A DNA stretch of 64,000 bases from NCBI RefSeq assembly GCF_003697785.1, contig NZ_QOKZ01000002.1, positions 558,001-622,000 of the forward strand, written 5' to 3'. The notes below the pieces were generated by a model that was given only the letters and a program-made list of their open reading frames with translations, had not been told where the DNA came from and did not search any database. Shown piece after piece: positions 10,409-18,602 of this stretch. This DNA comes from Paracoccus alkanivorans (GTDB lineage: Bacteria; Pseudomonadota; Alphaproteobacteria; Rhodobacterales; Rhodobacteraceae). The position numbers and the translations under genes were made by a program. Within the stretch, counting starts at the first letter, position 1; each line of letters starts with the position of its first letter.

Positions 10409-11449
10409 ATGACCGATATCGCCTGCCGCCTCCATGCCGCCCATGACTTGCGCATCGAGGAGCCTCCCGAACCCGAGACCGCGCCCGGAATGGCGGTGAT
10501 CCGCGTGCTTCGCGGGGGTATCTGCGGATCGGATCTGCACTATTACCACGATGGCGGCTTTGGCCCTGTCCGGGTCCGCGAGCCGATCATCCTGGGTCAC
10601 GAAGCCGCCGGGGTGGTCGAGGCGGCACCCGGGGATTCGGGACTGAAGCCGGGACAGCTCGTCGCGCTGTCGCCATCGCGCCCCTGCGGAGAATGCGCGT
10701 TCTGCAAGGCCGGACAGGAACGGCATTGCCTGGAGATGCGCTTTAACGGCTCGGCCATGCGCCTGCCGCATGAAAACGGGCTGTTCCGCACCCGGCTGGC
10801 CCATCCCGTGGCGCAATGCCTGCCCCTGCCAGAAGGCATCGATGCCGGGGCGGCGGCAGGGGCGGAACCGCTGGCGGTCTGCCTGCACGCGATCTCGATG
10901 GCACCTTCGCTGGAGGGGCAGCGCGTGCTGATCACCGGCGCCGGACCGATCGGAGCGATCTGCACCGCGCTGGCCCGCCTGAGGGGCGCGGCAGAGATCA
11001 TCGTGACCGATGTGCAGGATTTCACCCTGCAGATCGCTGAAAAGATGGGCGCAGACCGGGTCGTGAACGTGGCGCAAAACCCCGACGGGCTGGCCGATTA
11101 TGCGACCGGCAAGGGCCGGATCGACGTGGTGCTGGAATGTTCCGCCAATCAGCACGCCATCGCGCAGGCCATCGGCGTCACCCGTCCGCAGGGCAGCCTG
11201 GTGCAGATCGGCGTGGGCGGGACGACTCCGCTGCCGCTCAACCTGATCGTCGGCAAGGAGCTGCGCTTTTTCGGCACCCATCGCTTCGACAGGGAGTTCG
11301 CGGAGGCCGTCGGGATGATCTCCACGGGCAGGATCGACCTGTCGCCGATGGTGACGCAGGTCTTGCCTGCGCGTGAGGCGGTGCGGGCCTTCGATCTGGC
11401 CGGGGACCGGGCGCAGGCGGTCAAGGTGCAACTGGATTTCGCGGCATGA
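10409..11449 (+). CDS. Zinc-dependent dehydrogenase, L-idonate/L-gulonate 5-dehydrogenase type
   Basis: This is a medium-chain alcohol dehydrogenase of 346 aa. The catalytic zinc site is visible as C39 (GGICGSDLHYYHDGG) and H64-E65 (LGHEAAGVVE). The structural zinc has C93, C96, C99 and C107. The NAD fold TGAGPIGAICTALARL lies near residue 177. The HYYHDGGFG segment matches the L-idonate 5-dehydrogenase group. In several bacteria close relatives oxidise L-gulonate to D-fructuronate next to a mannonate dehydratase (established for L-gulonate catabolism). Context with UxuA and a TRAP importer favours that role over idonate to 5-ketogluconate. No D-mannonate oxidoreductase (UxuB) is present in the window. 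Confidence 0.82.
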   Translation: MTDIACRLHAAHDLRIEEPPEPETAPGMAVIRVLRGGICGSDLHYYHDGGFGPVRVREPIILGHEAAGVVEAAPGDSGLKPGQLVALSPSRPCGECAFCKAGQERHCLEMRFNGSAMRLPHENGLFRTRLAHPVAQCLPLPEGIDAGAAAGAEPLAVCLHAISMAPSLEGQRVLITGAGPIGAICTALARLRGAAEIIVTDVQDFTLQIAEKMGADRVVNVAQNPDGLADYATGKGRIDVVLECSANQHAIAQAIGVTRPQGSLVQIGVGGTTPLPLNLIVGKELRFFGTHRFDREFAEAVGMISTGRIDLSPMVTQVLPAREAVRAFDLAGDRAQAVKVQLDFAA

Positions 11450-11520
11450 GATGGCCGGGAGCGCGGGGGCAACCTGCCGCGGGCGACTCTCTTTTGAACC
11501 GGTGATGTGCCTGACGGCAG

Positions 11521-11554
11521 CCCCGGAAGGTATTTGAACAAAGAAGAAGAGCGG
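11521..11554 (+). other. Extragenic CCCGG-TATTTG-AAGAAGAAG element, copy 1
   Basis: Between the dehydrogenase and uxuA lies CCCCGG, then TATTTG, then AAAGAAGAAG in fixed order. The same order occurs at 25397-25429. I recall similar elements as common between genes of Rhodobacteraceae. No function is established that I know of. Confidence 0.5.
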
Positions 11555-11592
11555 ATTCGGTGACTGCGATCCGCTGCGTTGAGGAGAATGAG

Positions 11593-12801
11593 ATGAGGCA
11601 TGTTTGGCGATGGTTCGGGCCGAAGGATCGGGTATCCATCGATGACATGATGCAGGCCGGGGTGCAGGGCGTGGTGACCGCCTTGCATCACCTGCCCAGT
11701 GGCGCGGTCTGGACGCCGGAAGAAATCGCCAGGCGGCAGCAGCAGGTCGCCGTGATGAAGGACGGCGCGCCATCGGGCCTGAAATGGGAGGTGGTCGAGA
11801 GCCTGCCGGTCAGCGAGGCGATCAAGACGCAGGGCGACGACTGGCGCACCCATATCGGGAACTGGATCACATCGATGCAGAACCTGAAGGCGGCGGGAAT
11901 CGAGGTTATCTGTTATAATTTCATGCCGGTGCTGGACTGGACCCGCACCGACCTGGCATGGCGAAGGCCCAATGGCGCGACCTGCATGCGTTTCGATTTC
12001 ACCGATTTCGCGGCTTTCGATATCCATATCCTCAAGCGCGCCGGTGCCGCCGAGGATTTCCCCGAGGATGTCCGCGACGAGGCCGCCCGCCGTTTCGCCG
12101 GGATGGACGAGGCGAGGCGCGAACAATTGGCCGGCAATGTGGTATTCGGCCTGCCGGGCGCGGCGGAGAATTTCAGCCTGCAGGATGTGCGCGACTTGCT
12201 GGAAAGCTATGCGCCCGTGACCGACGAGGTGCTGCGCCGGAATTTCCATGATTTCCTTGAACAGGTCGCCCCCGTCGCGCAGGAGATCGGGGTGCGGCTG
12301 TGCTGCCATCCGGACGATCCGCCCTTCGGCCTGCTGGGCCTGCCCCGCGTCATGTCGACCGAGGCCGATTACGCCGAGCGCCTTGCCGCCGTCGATCTGC
12401 CCGCGAACGGGATCACGCTATGTTCGGGCTCACTGGGTGCGCGTCCCGACAACGACCTGCCGGGCATGATGGAGCGCTTTGGCGCGCGGGTGCATTTCCT
12501 GCATCTGCGCAATGTCCGGCGTGATGGCGATGCGATCCGCGGCTCCTTCTTCGAGGACGAGCATCTGGGCGGACAGACCGACATGGTGGCGCTGGTCGCC
12601 TCGGTCCTGCGCGAGGAGGAACGGCGGCGCAAGGCCGGCCGCGCGGATGCGGCGATCCCGATGCGGCCGGATCACGGGCAGGACATCCTTGACGATATCG
12701 GGCGCGGAGGGCAGCCGGGATATCCGGCCATCGGGCGGCTCAAGGGGCTGGCCGAGCTGCGCGGGGTGGAGGCGGCGCTGTCCCACCGGGGAAGTGCCTG
12801 A
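11593..12801 (+). CDS. uxuA: Mannonate dehydratase UxuA
   Basis: UxuA dehydrates D-mannonate to 2-keto-3-deoxygluconate, feeding the Entner-Doudoroff route. The protein opens MRHVWRWFGPKDRVSI, as in known UxuA. It carries the metal/substrate segments CYNFMPVLDWTRTDLAW, LCCHPDDPPFGLLGLPR, TLCSGSLG, VHFLHLRNV and the C-terminal MRPDHGQ. The ATG at 11593 follows GAGGAG; the in-frame ORF extends back to 11560 but those residues are not family-like. At 402 aa it matches the usual 390-400. It closes the operon and ends in a strong bidirectional hairpin. Confidence 0.95.
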   Translation: MRHVWRWFGPKDRVSIDDMMQAGVQGVVTALHHLPSGAVWTPEEIARRQQQVAVMKDGAPSGLKWEVVESLPVSEAIKTQGDDWRTHIGNWITSMQNLKAAGIEVICYNFMPVLDWTRTDLAWRRPNGATCMRFDFTDFAAFDIHILKRAGAAEDFPEDVRDEAARRFAGMDEARREQLAGNVVFGLPGAAENFSLQDVRDLLESYAPVTDEVLRRNFHDFLEQVAPVAQEIGVRLCCHPDDPPFGLLGLPRVMSTEADYAERLAAVDLPANGITLCSGSLGARPDNDLPGMMERFGARVHFLHLRNVRRDGDAIRGSFFEDEHLGGQTDMVALVASVLREEERRRKAGRADAAIPMRPDHGQDILDDIGRGGQPGYPAIGRLKGLAELRGVEAALSHRGSA

Positions 12802-12813
12802 CACGACATTACC

Positions 12814-12840
12814 GAACGCGCCGGGTCATCCGGCGCGTTC
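12814..12840. terminator. Bidirectional hairpin terminator between convergent uxuA and deoR-type gene
   Basis: The arms GAACGCGCCGG and CCGGCGCGTTC form a perfect 11-bp stem with loop GTCAT, 12 bp after the uxuA stop. The stop codon of the converging regulator gene lies inside the loop. No long U-run is seen on either side, but position and symmetry suit a shared terminator. Confidence 0.65.
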
Positions 12841-13674
12841 CGGGCTGGCCACCATTACCTCGATCCCGCGCGACTTCATCTGTTCGATCATGGCCGGGGG
12901 TGTGGCGTCATCCAGGATGACCAGATCGAATTTTTCCAGCGGCTCCATCGCATGGAGGGCGCGGCGCTCGAATTTCGTGTGATCGGCCAGCAGCACGCGC
13001 CTGGCGGCGCTGTCGAACATGGCGCGCTTGGTCTCGACCATCTCCGGGCTTTGATGGAAAACCACCCCATCGGTGATTGCCGACATGGACAGGAATACCA
13101 GATCGGCGCGCAAGCGGCGGATCTCGGCAGTGGTGACGGGACCCATGAAGGCGTTGCACCAATTATGGAACTGACCGCCCAGCCCCAGCAGGGTAAGATC
13201 GCGGATCTCCTTGAGCGCGTTCATCAGGGCGATGGAATTGGTGATCGCGGTCAGCGGCACCCTGGCGGCCAGATGCGGAACCATGCGGAACACGGTGGTG
13301 GAATCGTCGAAGAACACCGCCTGCCCCGGTTCGATGATCCGGGCGGCGGCGGCGGCGATGGCGGCTTTCTCGGCGGCCTGCCTCGTGTCGCGATAGGCGT
13401 CGCTGGCCTCGATCAGGCTGGTGGGGGCGGCCGAGACGATGCCGCGCGTCTTGCGCAGGAGTCCCCGGCTGGCAAGATCGTCCAGATCGCGATGGGCGGT
13501 CATCAGGCTGATCCCGAAACGCTCGGTCAGGTCCTCGATCCGCATCGTGCCCTCGGCCATGACCGCCTCGGCGATCATCTGGCGGCGGGCGATCTGGCGG
13601 GCCTGGCGGCTGTCACTGGGCAGGTCATCGGCGATCAGCCTTTCGATCGGTTCCTGCTCCGGGCTGCCTGTCAT
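12826..13674 (-). CDS. DeoR-family transcriptional regulator beside the polyol ABC operon
   Basis: The N-terminal DeoR helix-turn-helix contains MIAEAVMAEGTMRIEDLTERFGISLMTAHRDLDDL (residues about 30-65, bases 13480-13585). The sugar-phosphate sensor domain follows, with VFFDDSTTVFRMVPHLA and DLVFLSMSAITDGVVFH (phosphate-binding Ser/Asp loops). I chose the ATG at 13674 (282 aa), preceded by GGAGAG. The longer in-frame ORF back to 13779 covers a terminator hairpin and is not credible. It is codirectional with the ABC genes, 101 bp downstream of the binding-protein stop. It probably regulates that transporter or the whole polyol locus. Confidence 0.85.
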   Translation of the reverse strand: MTGSPEQEPIERLIADDLPSDSRQARQIARRQMIAEAVMAEGTMRIEDLTERFGISLMTAHRDLDDLASRGLLRKTRGIVSAAPTSLIEASDAYRDTRQAAEKAAIAAAAARIIEPGQAVFFDDSTTVFRMVPHLAARVPLTAITNSIALMNALKEIRDLTLLGLGGQFHNWCNAFMGPVTTAEIRRLRADLVFLSMSAITDGVVFHQSPEMVETKRAMFDSAARRVLLADHTKFERRALHAMEPLEKFDLVILDDATPPAMIEQMKSRGIEVMVASPERAG

Positions 13675-13746
13675 GCGTATCTCTCCTGCCTCGTCATCGG
13701 GTGGGGGCGTCACATGGCAGGATAGCCGGACCCGCCGGAAGGGAAA

Positions 13747-13768
13747 GGGGCACGGTTTCCCGTGCCCC
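13747..13768 (-). terminator. Terminator after the ABC binding-protein gene
   Basis: The arms GGGGCACGG and CCGTGCCCC surround the loop TTTC. Read on the minus strand, the stem is followed by TTTCCCTT. It begins 7 bp after the stop of the substrate-binding protein gene and separates the ABC operon from the downstream regulator. Confidence 0.6.
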
Positions 13769-13775
13769 CTGTCCG

Positions 13776-14723
13776 TCACTGCTCAAGCACGAAGGGCGAG
13801 GTCATCTGATCGGCATTTTCTGCGGTGATCAGCACGCAGTCGAAGAGCTGCTTTTCCATCTCGACGCCGGTCTCGCCGGTCTTGATGAAATTGTCGGCCT
13901 GCCGGACCGCCTCTTCGGCAAAGACCGCGACGGGCTGCAGGACGGTATATTGCATCTCGCCGGCCTTGACCGCCTCGACCGCATCGGGAGAGCCGTCGAA
14001 ACCGCCGACCTTGACCTGATCCAGCTTGCCGGCCTCTTTCAGCGCGGCGATGGCACCAAGCGCCATCTCGTCATTGCCCGAGATCACCCCGATGATGTTG
14101 GGATTGGCCTGCAGCATGGATTGCATCTTCTGATAGCCCTGGGTGCGATCCCAGTTGGCGACCTCCTGATCGGCCTTTTCCAGGTCGGGATACTGGGTCA
14201 GAACCGTCTCGTAACCGTTCGAGCGGGTCGCGGCGTTGTTGTCCGACGGGGCGCCGAACAGCTCGACATAGCTGCCGCTGTCGCCGACCGCCTCGACCCA
14301 TGCCTGCGCGCCAAGCGCCGCGCCCTGCGCGTTGTTCGAAACGAGCTGCGCCTTGGCCAGACCTTCCTGGTTGATCTCGGCATTGACGAGGAAGACGGGG
14401 ATACCCGCATCGACAGCCTTCTTGACCGCGCCGACCGAACCGTCGGCATTGGCCGGATCGAGGATGATCGCCACCGACTGGTTGGTGATCGCGGTGTCGA
14501 TCAGGGTGCTTTCGGTATTGGTATCGCCCTTATGCGCGGCGACATTGGCCTCGTAGCCCAGTTCTTCGGCGGTGGCCTTGGCGACCTCGCCCTCGGTGAA
14601 CCAATAGGGGTTCGCCGGATCGTTGACGATGATCGAGATCAGCCCCTCGGCCCATGCCGAGCCGGCCATCATCGGCAGGCTTGCGGCGGCGGCCAGCATC
14701 AGGCGGCGCGTCATTTTCATCAT
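13776..14723 (-). CDS. Polyol/sugar ABC transporter periplasmic binding protein (EryG/RbsB-like)
   Basis: This 315-aa periplasmic receptor belongs to the ribose/galactose binding family. The signal peptide is RRLMLAAAASLPMMAGSAWA. It continues with LISIIVNDPANPYWFTEGEVAKATAEELG, the typical first strand and helix. The hinge-lobe elements SVAIILDPANADGSVGAVKKAVDAGIPVFLVN and GVISGNDEMALGAIAALKEAG are those of pentose/polyol binders. The ATG at 14723 follows GGAGAGAG; an upstream in-frame extension is rejected. It is the third gene of a DUF2291-ATPase-permease-receptor operon facing away from eryA. The expected ligand is erythritol or a related polyol (context). Confidence 0.88.
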   Translation of the reverse strand: MMKMTRRLMLAAAASLPMMAGSAWAEGLISIIVNDPANPYWFTEGEVAKATAEELGYEANVAAHKGDTNTESTLIDTAITNQSVAIILDPANADGSVGAVKKAVDAGIPVFLVNAEINQEGLAKAQLVSNNAQGAALGAQAWVEAVGDSGSYVELFGAPSDNNAATRSNGYETVLTQYPDLEKADQEVANWDRTQGYQKMQSMLQANPNIIGVISGNDEMALGAIAALKEAGKLDQVKVGGFDGSPDAVEAVKAGEMQYTVLQPVAVFAEEAVRQADNFIKTGETGVEMEKQLFDCVLITAENADQMTSPFVLEQ

Positions 14724-14818
14724 TGTCTCTCTCCCTTCGGGTTGGTGATTCTGCCGTTTTTCCGGGCAGGGGGTGGCGCCCGGACCAGCCATTGCCCGGG
14801 CGGTGATGTTCGGGGGCG

Positions 14819-15865
14819 TCAGCTCTTGCGGGTGCCGCGCCCGTATTGCAGCGAGTTCATCAGCACGGCCAGCACGATCACGGCGCCGGTAAAGACCGTC
14901 TGCCAATAGGAGGACACGCCGATGATCACGAGCCCGTCCGACAGGAAACCGATGACGAAGGCCCCCAGCATGGTGCCGCGAATGGTTCCGCGCCCGCCGG
15001 TCAGGGCCGCGCCGCCGATCACCACGGCCGCGATGGCCGTCAGTTCATAGGTGGTGCCCGCGGTGGGTCCGGCAGAGGTCAGCTGGGAGGACAGGACCAG
15101 CCCGGCAATGGCCGAAAGGATGCCCGACAGCGTATAGACAGTGATCTTGACCCGGCGGGTGGGCACGCCGGACAATTCGGCGGCGCGTTCATTGCCGCCC
15201 GAGGCATAGAGCCAGCGTCCGAAGGACGAACGCGACAGCATCAGCCCGGCGATGATCGCCATCGCCGCCAGCACCAGCACCGAGATGGGGATGCCCGCGA
15301 TGCGGTTGAAACCCAGCCAGCCAAAGCCGGTATTGCCCAGTTCGGCGCGTCCCGACAGGTTGTTATAGGTCAGGCCGTTGGTCATCAGCAGCGCGATGCC
15401 GCGTGCCACATACATGACGCCAAGTGTGGCGACGAAGGCCGGAACCTTGAAGATCGAGATCAGCACCCCGTTCACCGCGCCCACCAGCGCGCCCAGCACG
15501 CAGGTCAGCACGACCACGGCCCAGACCGGCGGATAGAGGATCACCCCAAGGGCCTGCAACTCGATCCCCTGCATCATCGCGCCCGCACTGACGCCGGCCA
15601 GCGCGAGGATCGAGCCCACCGACAGGTCGATGCCGCCGTTCAGGATCACCAGCAGCATGCCGATGGAAAGAAGCCCGTAGATCGCCACATGGCTGGACAT
15701 GATCAGGAAATTGCCGACGGTGAAGTAGTTCGGCGACATGACCGAGAATACCGCGATGATCAGGATCAGCGCAAAGAAGGCACGCCCTTCCAGCAGCAGA
15801 CGGCCAATATTGAATTTCTTCGCCTGTTTGTCCGAGGCGGCGCGGGTGATTGTGGTGTCCGACAT
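14819..15865 (-). CDS. ABC transporter permease, RbsC-like (EryF-like)
   Basis: This 348-aa inner-membrane permease of the BPD_transp_2 family has about 9-10 membrane helices. Diagnostic segments are MLLVILNGGIDLSVGSILALAG, PAFVATLGVMYVARGIALLMTNG and IAAVVIGGAALTGGRGTIRGTMLGAF, the last containing the ATPase-coupling loop. It starts 27 bp after the ATPase stop. With the adjacent ATPase and receptor it forms a ribose-type importer. Confidence 0.92.
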   Translation of the reverse strand: MSDTTITRAASDKQAKKFNIGRLLLEGRAFFALILIIAVFSVMSPNYFTVGNFLIMSSHVAIYGLLSIGMLLVILNGGIDLSVGSILALAGVSAGAMMQGIELQALGVILYPPVWAVVVLTCVLGALVGAVNGVLISIFKVPAFVATLGVMYVARGIALLMTNGLTYNNLSGRAELGNTGFGWLGFNRIAGIPISVLVLAAMAIIAGLMLSRSSFGRWLYASGGNERAAELSGVPTRRVKITVYTLSGILSAIAGLVLSSQLTSAGPTAGTTYELTAIAAVVIGGAALTGGRGTIRGTMLGAFVIGFLSDGLVIIGVSSYWQTVFTGAVIVLAVLMNSLQYGRGTRKS

Positions 15866-15892
15866 GGGGTTGTTCCCTCTCGCTCTCGTCCT

Positions 15893-17437
15893 TCAGGCGG
15901 CCACGGACTCGCCCGAGGCGGCCATGATCTCTTCCTTGGTGACGGTGGAATCGAATTCGGCCGAGATATGGCCCTTGTGCATGACGATGATCCGATGCGC
16001 GACCGACAGGCATTCGCCGACCTCCGAGGTCGAATAGAGCACCGCAAGCCCCTGTTTCGCCCCCTCGGCCAGCAGCCTGAACACCTCGGCCTTGGCGCCG
16101 ATATCGATGCCGCGCGACGGCTCGTCCAGCATGATGACGCGGGGCTTCGTGGCCAGTATCTTGCCGATCACCACCTTCTGCTGGTTGCCGCCCGACAAAG
16201 AGCCTATGGGCGCGTCGGGGCCATCGGTCTTGACGGTGACTTCGCGGATGCTGCTATCGATCAGCGCCCTCTCGGCTTGGGTCTGCGTGAACAGCCCCCG
16301 GGTAAAGTTGCGGATCGAGGCCAGCGACAGGTTCTGCCCGACGCTCATGGTCTGCACGAGCCCGTCGCGCTGGCGATCCTCGGGCACCAATGCGAGGCCG
16401 CGCGCGATCCGCTCGCCGATGGACAGATGCGACACCTCGCGGCCATCCAGCACGATCTCTCCGCCAGTCGCGTGCAGCCGCCCGGCGATGGCCTCCAGCA
16501 ATTCGGTGCGCCCTGCCCCCATCAAGCCATAGATGCAGACGATCTCGCCCGCGCGGACATCCAGCGACATCCCGTCCACCAGATCGACGCCCGAGGCATC
16601 CGGAACCGACAGGTTGCGGATCGACAGGGCGACCCCGCCCATTTCGTGACCCTCGGGCGGCGAGCCCAGGTCGTAGTTTTCGCCCACCATGTTGCGGACG
16701 ATCCATTCCAGATCGATCTCGGCGCGCGGCGCATAGGCGGTCATGTTCCCGTCGCGCAGCACCACCGCGTGATCGGTGATGGTCAGCGCCTCTTCCAGGT
16801 GATGCGAGATATAGACGATCGACACGCCCCTTGCGGTCAGGTCGCGGATCACCTTGAACAGCACCTCCACCTCGCTGGCCGAAAGCGCGGAGGTCGGCTC
16901 GTCCATGATCAGGATACGGCTGTTGACCGACAGCGCGCGGGCGATCTCGACGATCTGCTGCTGGCCGAGGCGCAATTCCTCGACCGGGGTCAGCGGATCG
17001 ATATCCTCTTCGAGATCTTCCATCAGCTTGCGGGTCTGCCGCTCTTCCTCGGCGAAATCGACACCGGTGGCGGTCCTGATCTCGCGCCCCATGAAGATAT
17101 TGTCGCGCACCGTCATGTTGGGGGCCAGCGACAATTCCTGATGGATGATCGAGATGCCGCGATCGCGGGCATCGGCAGCATTGCCGAAGCTCACCGGTTG
17201 CCCGTCAAGGATGATCTCGCCGGATGTCGGCTGGATCACGCCCGAAAGCACCTTCATCAGTGTCGATTTACCGGCGCCGTTTTCACCGAACAGCGTAGTG
17301 ACCTGGCCGCGATGGATATCGAAATTCACACCTTTCAGCGCGTGGACATTGCCATAGGACTTGGCGACATTGCGGGCGGCGAGCACGACCTCCTGCAGGT
17401 CGGGCCGCGCGTCGGGGACGGGGGTCTCGGGGCTCAT
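15893..17437 (-). CDS. Sugar ABC transporter double ATPase, RbsA-like (EryE-like)
   Basis: This 514-aa protein holds two nucleotide-binding domains. The first has Walker A GENGAGKSTLMKVLSG, signature LRLGQQQIVEIARAL and Walker B RILIMDEPTSAL. The second has the degenerate Walker A GLMGAGRTELLEAIAG, signature LSGGNQQKVVIGKILA and Walker B VIMLDEPSRGID. A weakened second site is usual in the RbsA/MglA/XylG family. The start overlaps the stop of the upstream DUF2291 gene by 4 bp. It energises import of the polyol by the adjacent permease. Confidence 0.93.
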   Translation of the reverse strand: MSPETPVPDARPDLQEVVLAARNVAKSYGNVHALKGVNFDIHRGQVTTLFGENGAGKSTLMKVLSGVIQPTSGEIILDGQPVSFGNAADARDRGISIIHQELSLAPNMTVRDNIFMGREIRTATGVDFAEEERQTRKLMEDLEEDIDPLTPVEELRLGQQQIVEIARALSVNSRILIMDEPTSALSASEVEVLFKVIRDLTARGVSIVYISHHLEEALTITDHAVVLRDGNMTAYAPRAEIDLEWIVRNMVGENYDLGSPPEGHEMGGVALSIRNLSVPDASGVDLVDGMSLDVRAGEIVCIYGLMGAGRTELLEAIAGRLHATGGEIVLDGREVSHLSIGERIARGLALVPEDRQRDGLVQTMSVGQNLSLASIRNFTRGLFTQTQAERALIDSSIREVTVKTDGPDAPIGSLSGGNQQKVVIGKILATKPRVIMLDEPSRGIDIGAKAEVFRLLAEGAKQGLAVLYSTSEVGECLSVAHRIIVMHKGHISAEFDSTVTKEEIMAASGESVAA

Positions 17438-18105
17438 TTCACCTCCAGCGCGACGGGGGTGATCATCCAGTTCTTGGGGTTGATCAGCCGGAATGCACCG
17501 GTGACGGTGATGGTCTTGCCCGGCAGGCCGGCGGTGTCTATGCCGTCCAGAACGGCGGCCTTCATGGCGCGGTTGATGGCCGAGCCCGCATCCTGGTACT
17601 CGATCTGGTTCTTGAACTGGCCAAAGGCGATATCGCCCGGCGCATCGCGCAACTCGGTGCCGTTGATGGCGGGGCCGGTCTGGACGCGGACGGTGATCTC
17701 TTCGGGCACACCCTCGGCGGTCAGCGTATAGATCCCGGATTTACCCTCCCCCACGACGCCCGTGACGGTCACCGGCATGATCGCACCGGTCGAGGCCGGG
17801 GTGCCGTATTCTTCGGCGGCAGCATCCTTGTCGGCCAGCACTGCGGGGGCCAGGGTGGCGGCATCGACGGCATTTTCCTGCACGAATGCCTGAATGCGCG
17901 GAAACTCCGCCTCTCCATAGCTGTCGGGCGAGAAAGCCTGCTGGCGGGCGTCGGCTTCGGAGCCGATCCGCACGACAGTGGTATCCAGCGCGATACCCGC
18001 CGCCACCGCGGCGGCAAGCACGGTACCGATGATCAGACCGCGCCGCGAGGGCGCCGGCGCCTTGGGTGCGGGGACAGAGGAAATCGGGGCGGAACTCTGG
18101 GTCAT
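17434..18105 (-). CDS. DUF2291-family exported protein
   Basis: This 223-aa protein has an Ala/Pro-rich N-terminus, one membrane or signal helix (RRGLIIGTVLAAAVAAGIALDTTVV, about residues 22-46) and a periplasmic domain. Contiguous features are RIGSEADARQQAFSPDSYGE after the helix, and a closing KTITVTGAFRLINPKNWMITPVALEVK (bases 17437-17515) with its typical N-P-x-W element. These match the DUF2291 group, seen next to ribose-type polyol ABC genes. The role is unknown; an accessory of the transporter is the simplest reading. It is the first gene of the ABC operon and overlaps the ATPase gene by 4 bp. Confidence 0.75.
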   Translation of the reverse strand: MTQSSAPISSVPAPKAPAPSRRGLIIGTVLAAAVAAGIALDTTVVRIGSEADARQQAFSPDSYGEAEFPRIQAFVQENAVDAATLAPAVLADKDAAAEEYGTPASTGAIMPVTVTGVVGEGKSGIYTLTAEGVPEEITVRVQTGPAINGTELRDAPGDIAFGQFKNQIEYQDAGSAINRAMKAAVLDGIDTAGLPGKTITVTGAFRLINPKNWMITPVALEVK

Positions 18106-18602
18106 GATGCGGCCTCGGATTGATTGTGATCGGTCTCGGCGCGACGGGCGCGAGCCAGATTGGCTCGGGATGTTCCGGGCAAGTGCATGATCTCCTCCCT
18201 ACGAGCCGGTTTCCGCGCCCCTTCTGACGCGAGCGGATTGATAGTTATGATAGAACAATGTTATAATCTCAGTCAATAGAGATAAACATCCCCTGAAAGA
18301 TCCCGCACCGTCACAGCACCCGCCAACCGCAAGCCCGGCAGGTGCAAGATGTGAACCTCAGCCATGAGTGAACGGTATTGCGCAAATATCATGCCCTACT
18401 CTCCCCCAAAACAGATTATGCACCGCCCATTTCGAATCGCGGAAAGCATAGCTGCAACACAATGGTACATGAAATTATTTTCTTCGTCTGTAAAAAAATA
18501 CATTCACTATGGGATAATTATGATATATAACGAGCAGACGTTTTGAGCCACAGGCCACGGCAGGGCGTCGCGACGATCCGGGAAGGAGGAGAGGAACAAT
18601 GC
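18106..18602. promoter_or_regulatory. Divergent control region between the ABC operon and eryA
   Basis: These 497 bases hold no credible gene; the one 60-codon ORF inside has no family features. The region is clearly AT-richer than its surroundings, especially 18236-18290 and 18465-18540. Two direct copies of GTTAT-N-AT lie at 18244-18251 (GTTATGAT) and 18260-18267 (GTTATAAT). The same octamer pattern is present in the eryR promoter at about 28527. They may be DeoR-type operator half-sites. A TATGATATATAAC stretch at 18520-18532 could hold the eryA promoter. The eryA ribosome site AAGGAGGAGAGG lies at 18584-18595. Confidence 0.55.

Noticed and set aside
14846..17731. A 961-codon open frame on the plus strand opposite the ABC permease and ATPase genes
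   Set aside because: It is a high-GC antisense shadow: no family motifs, His/Asp/Gln-rich composition, and the minus strand encodes clear ABC proteins in overlapping units.
18364..18546. A 60-codon frame in the divergent ery control region
   Set aside because: No ribosome site and no family features. The AT-rich DNA and repeated octamers suit a regulatory region better.
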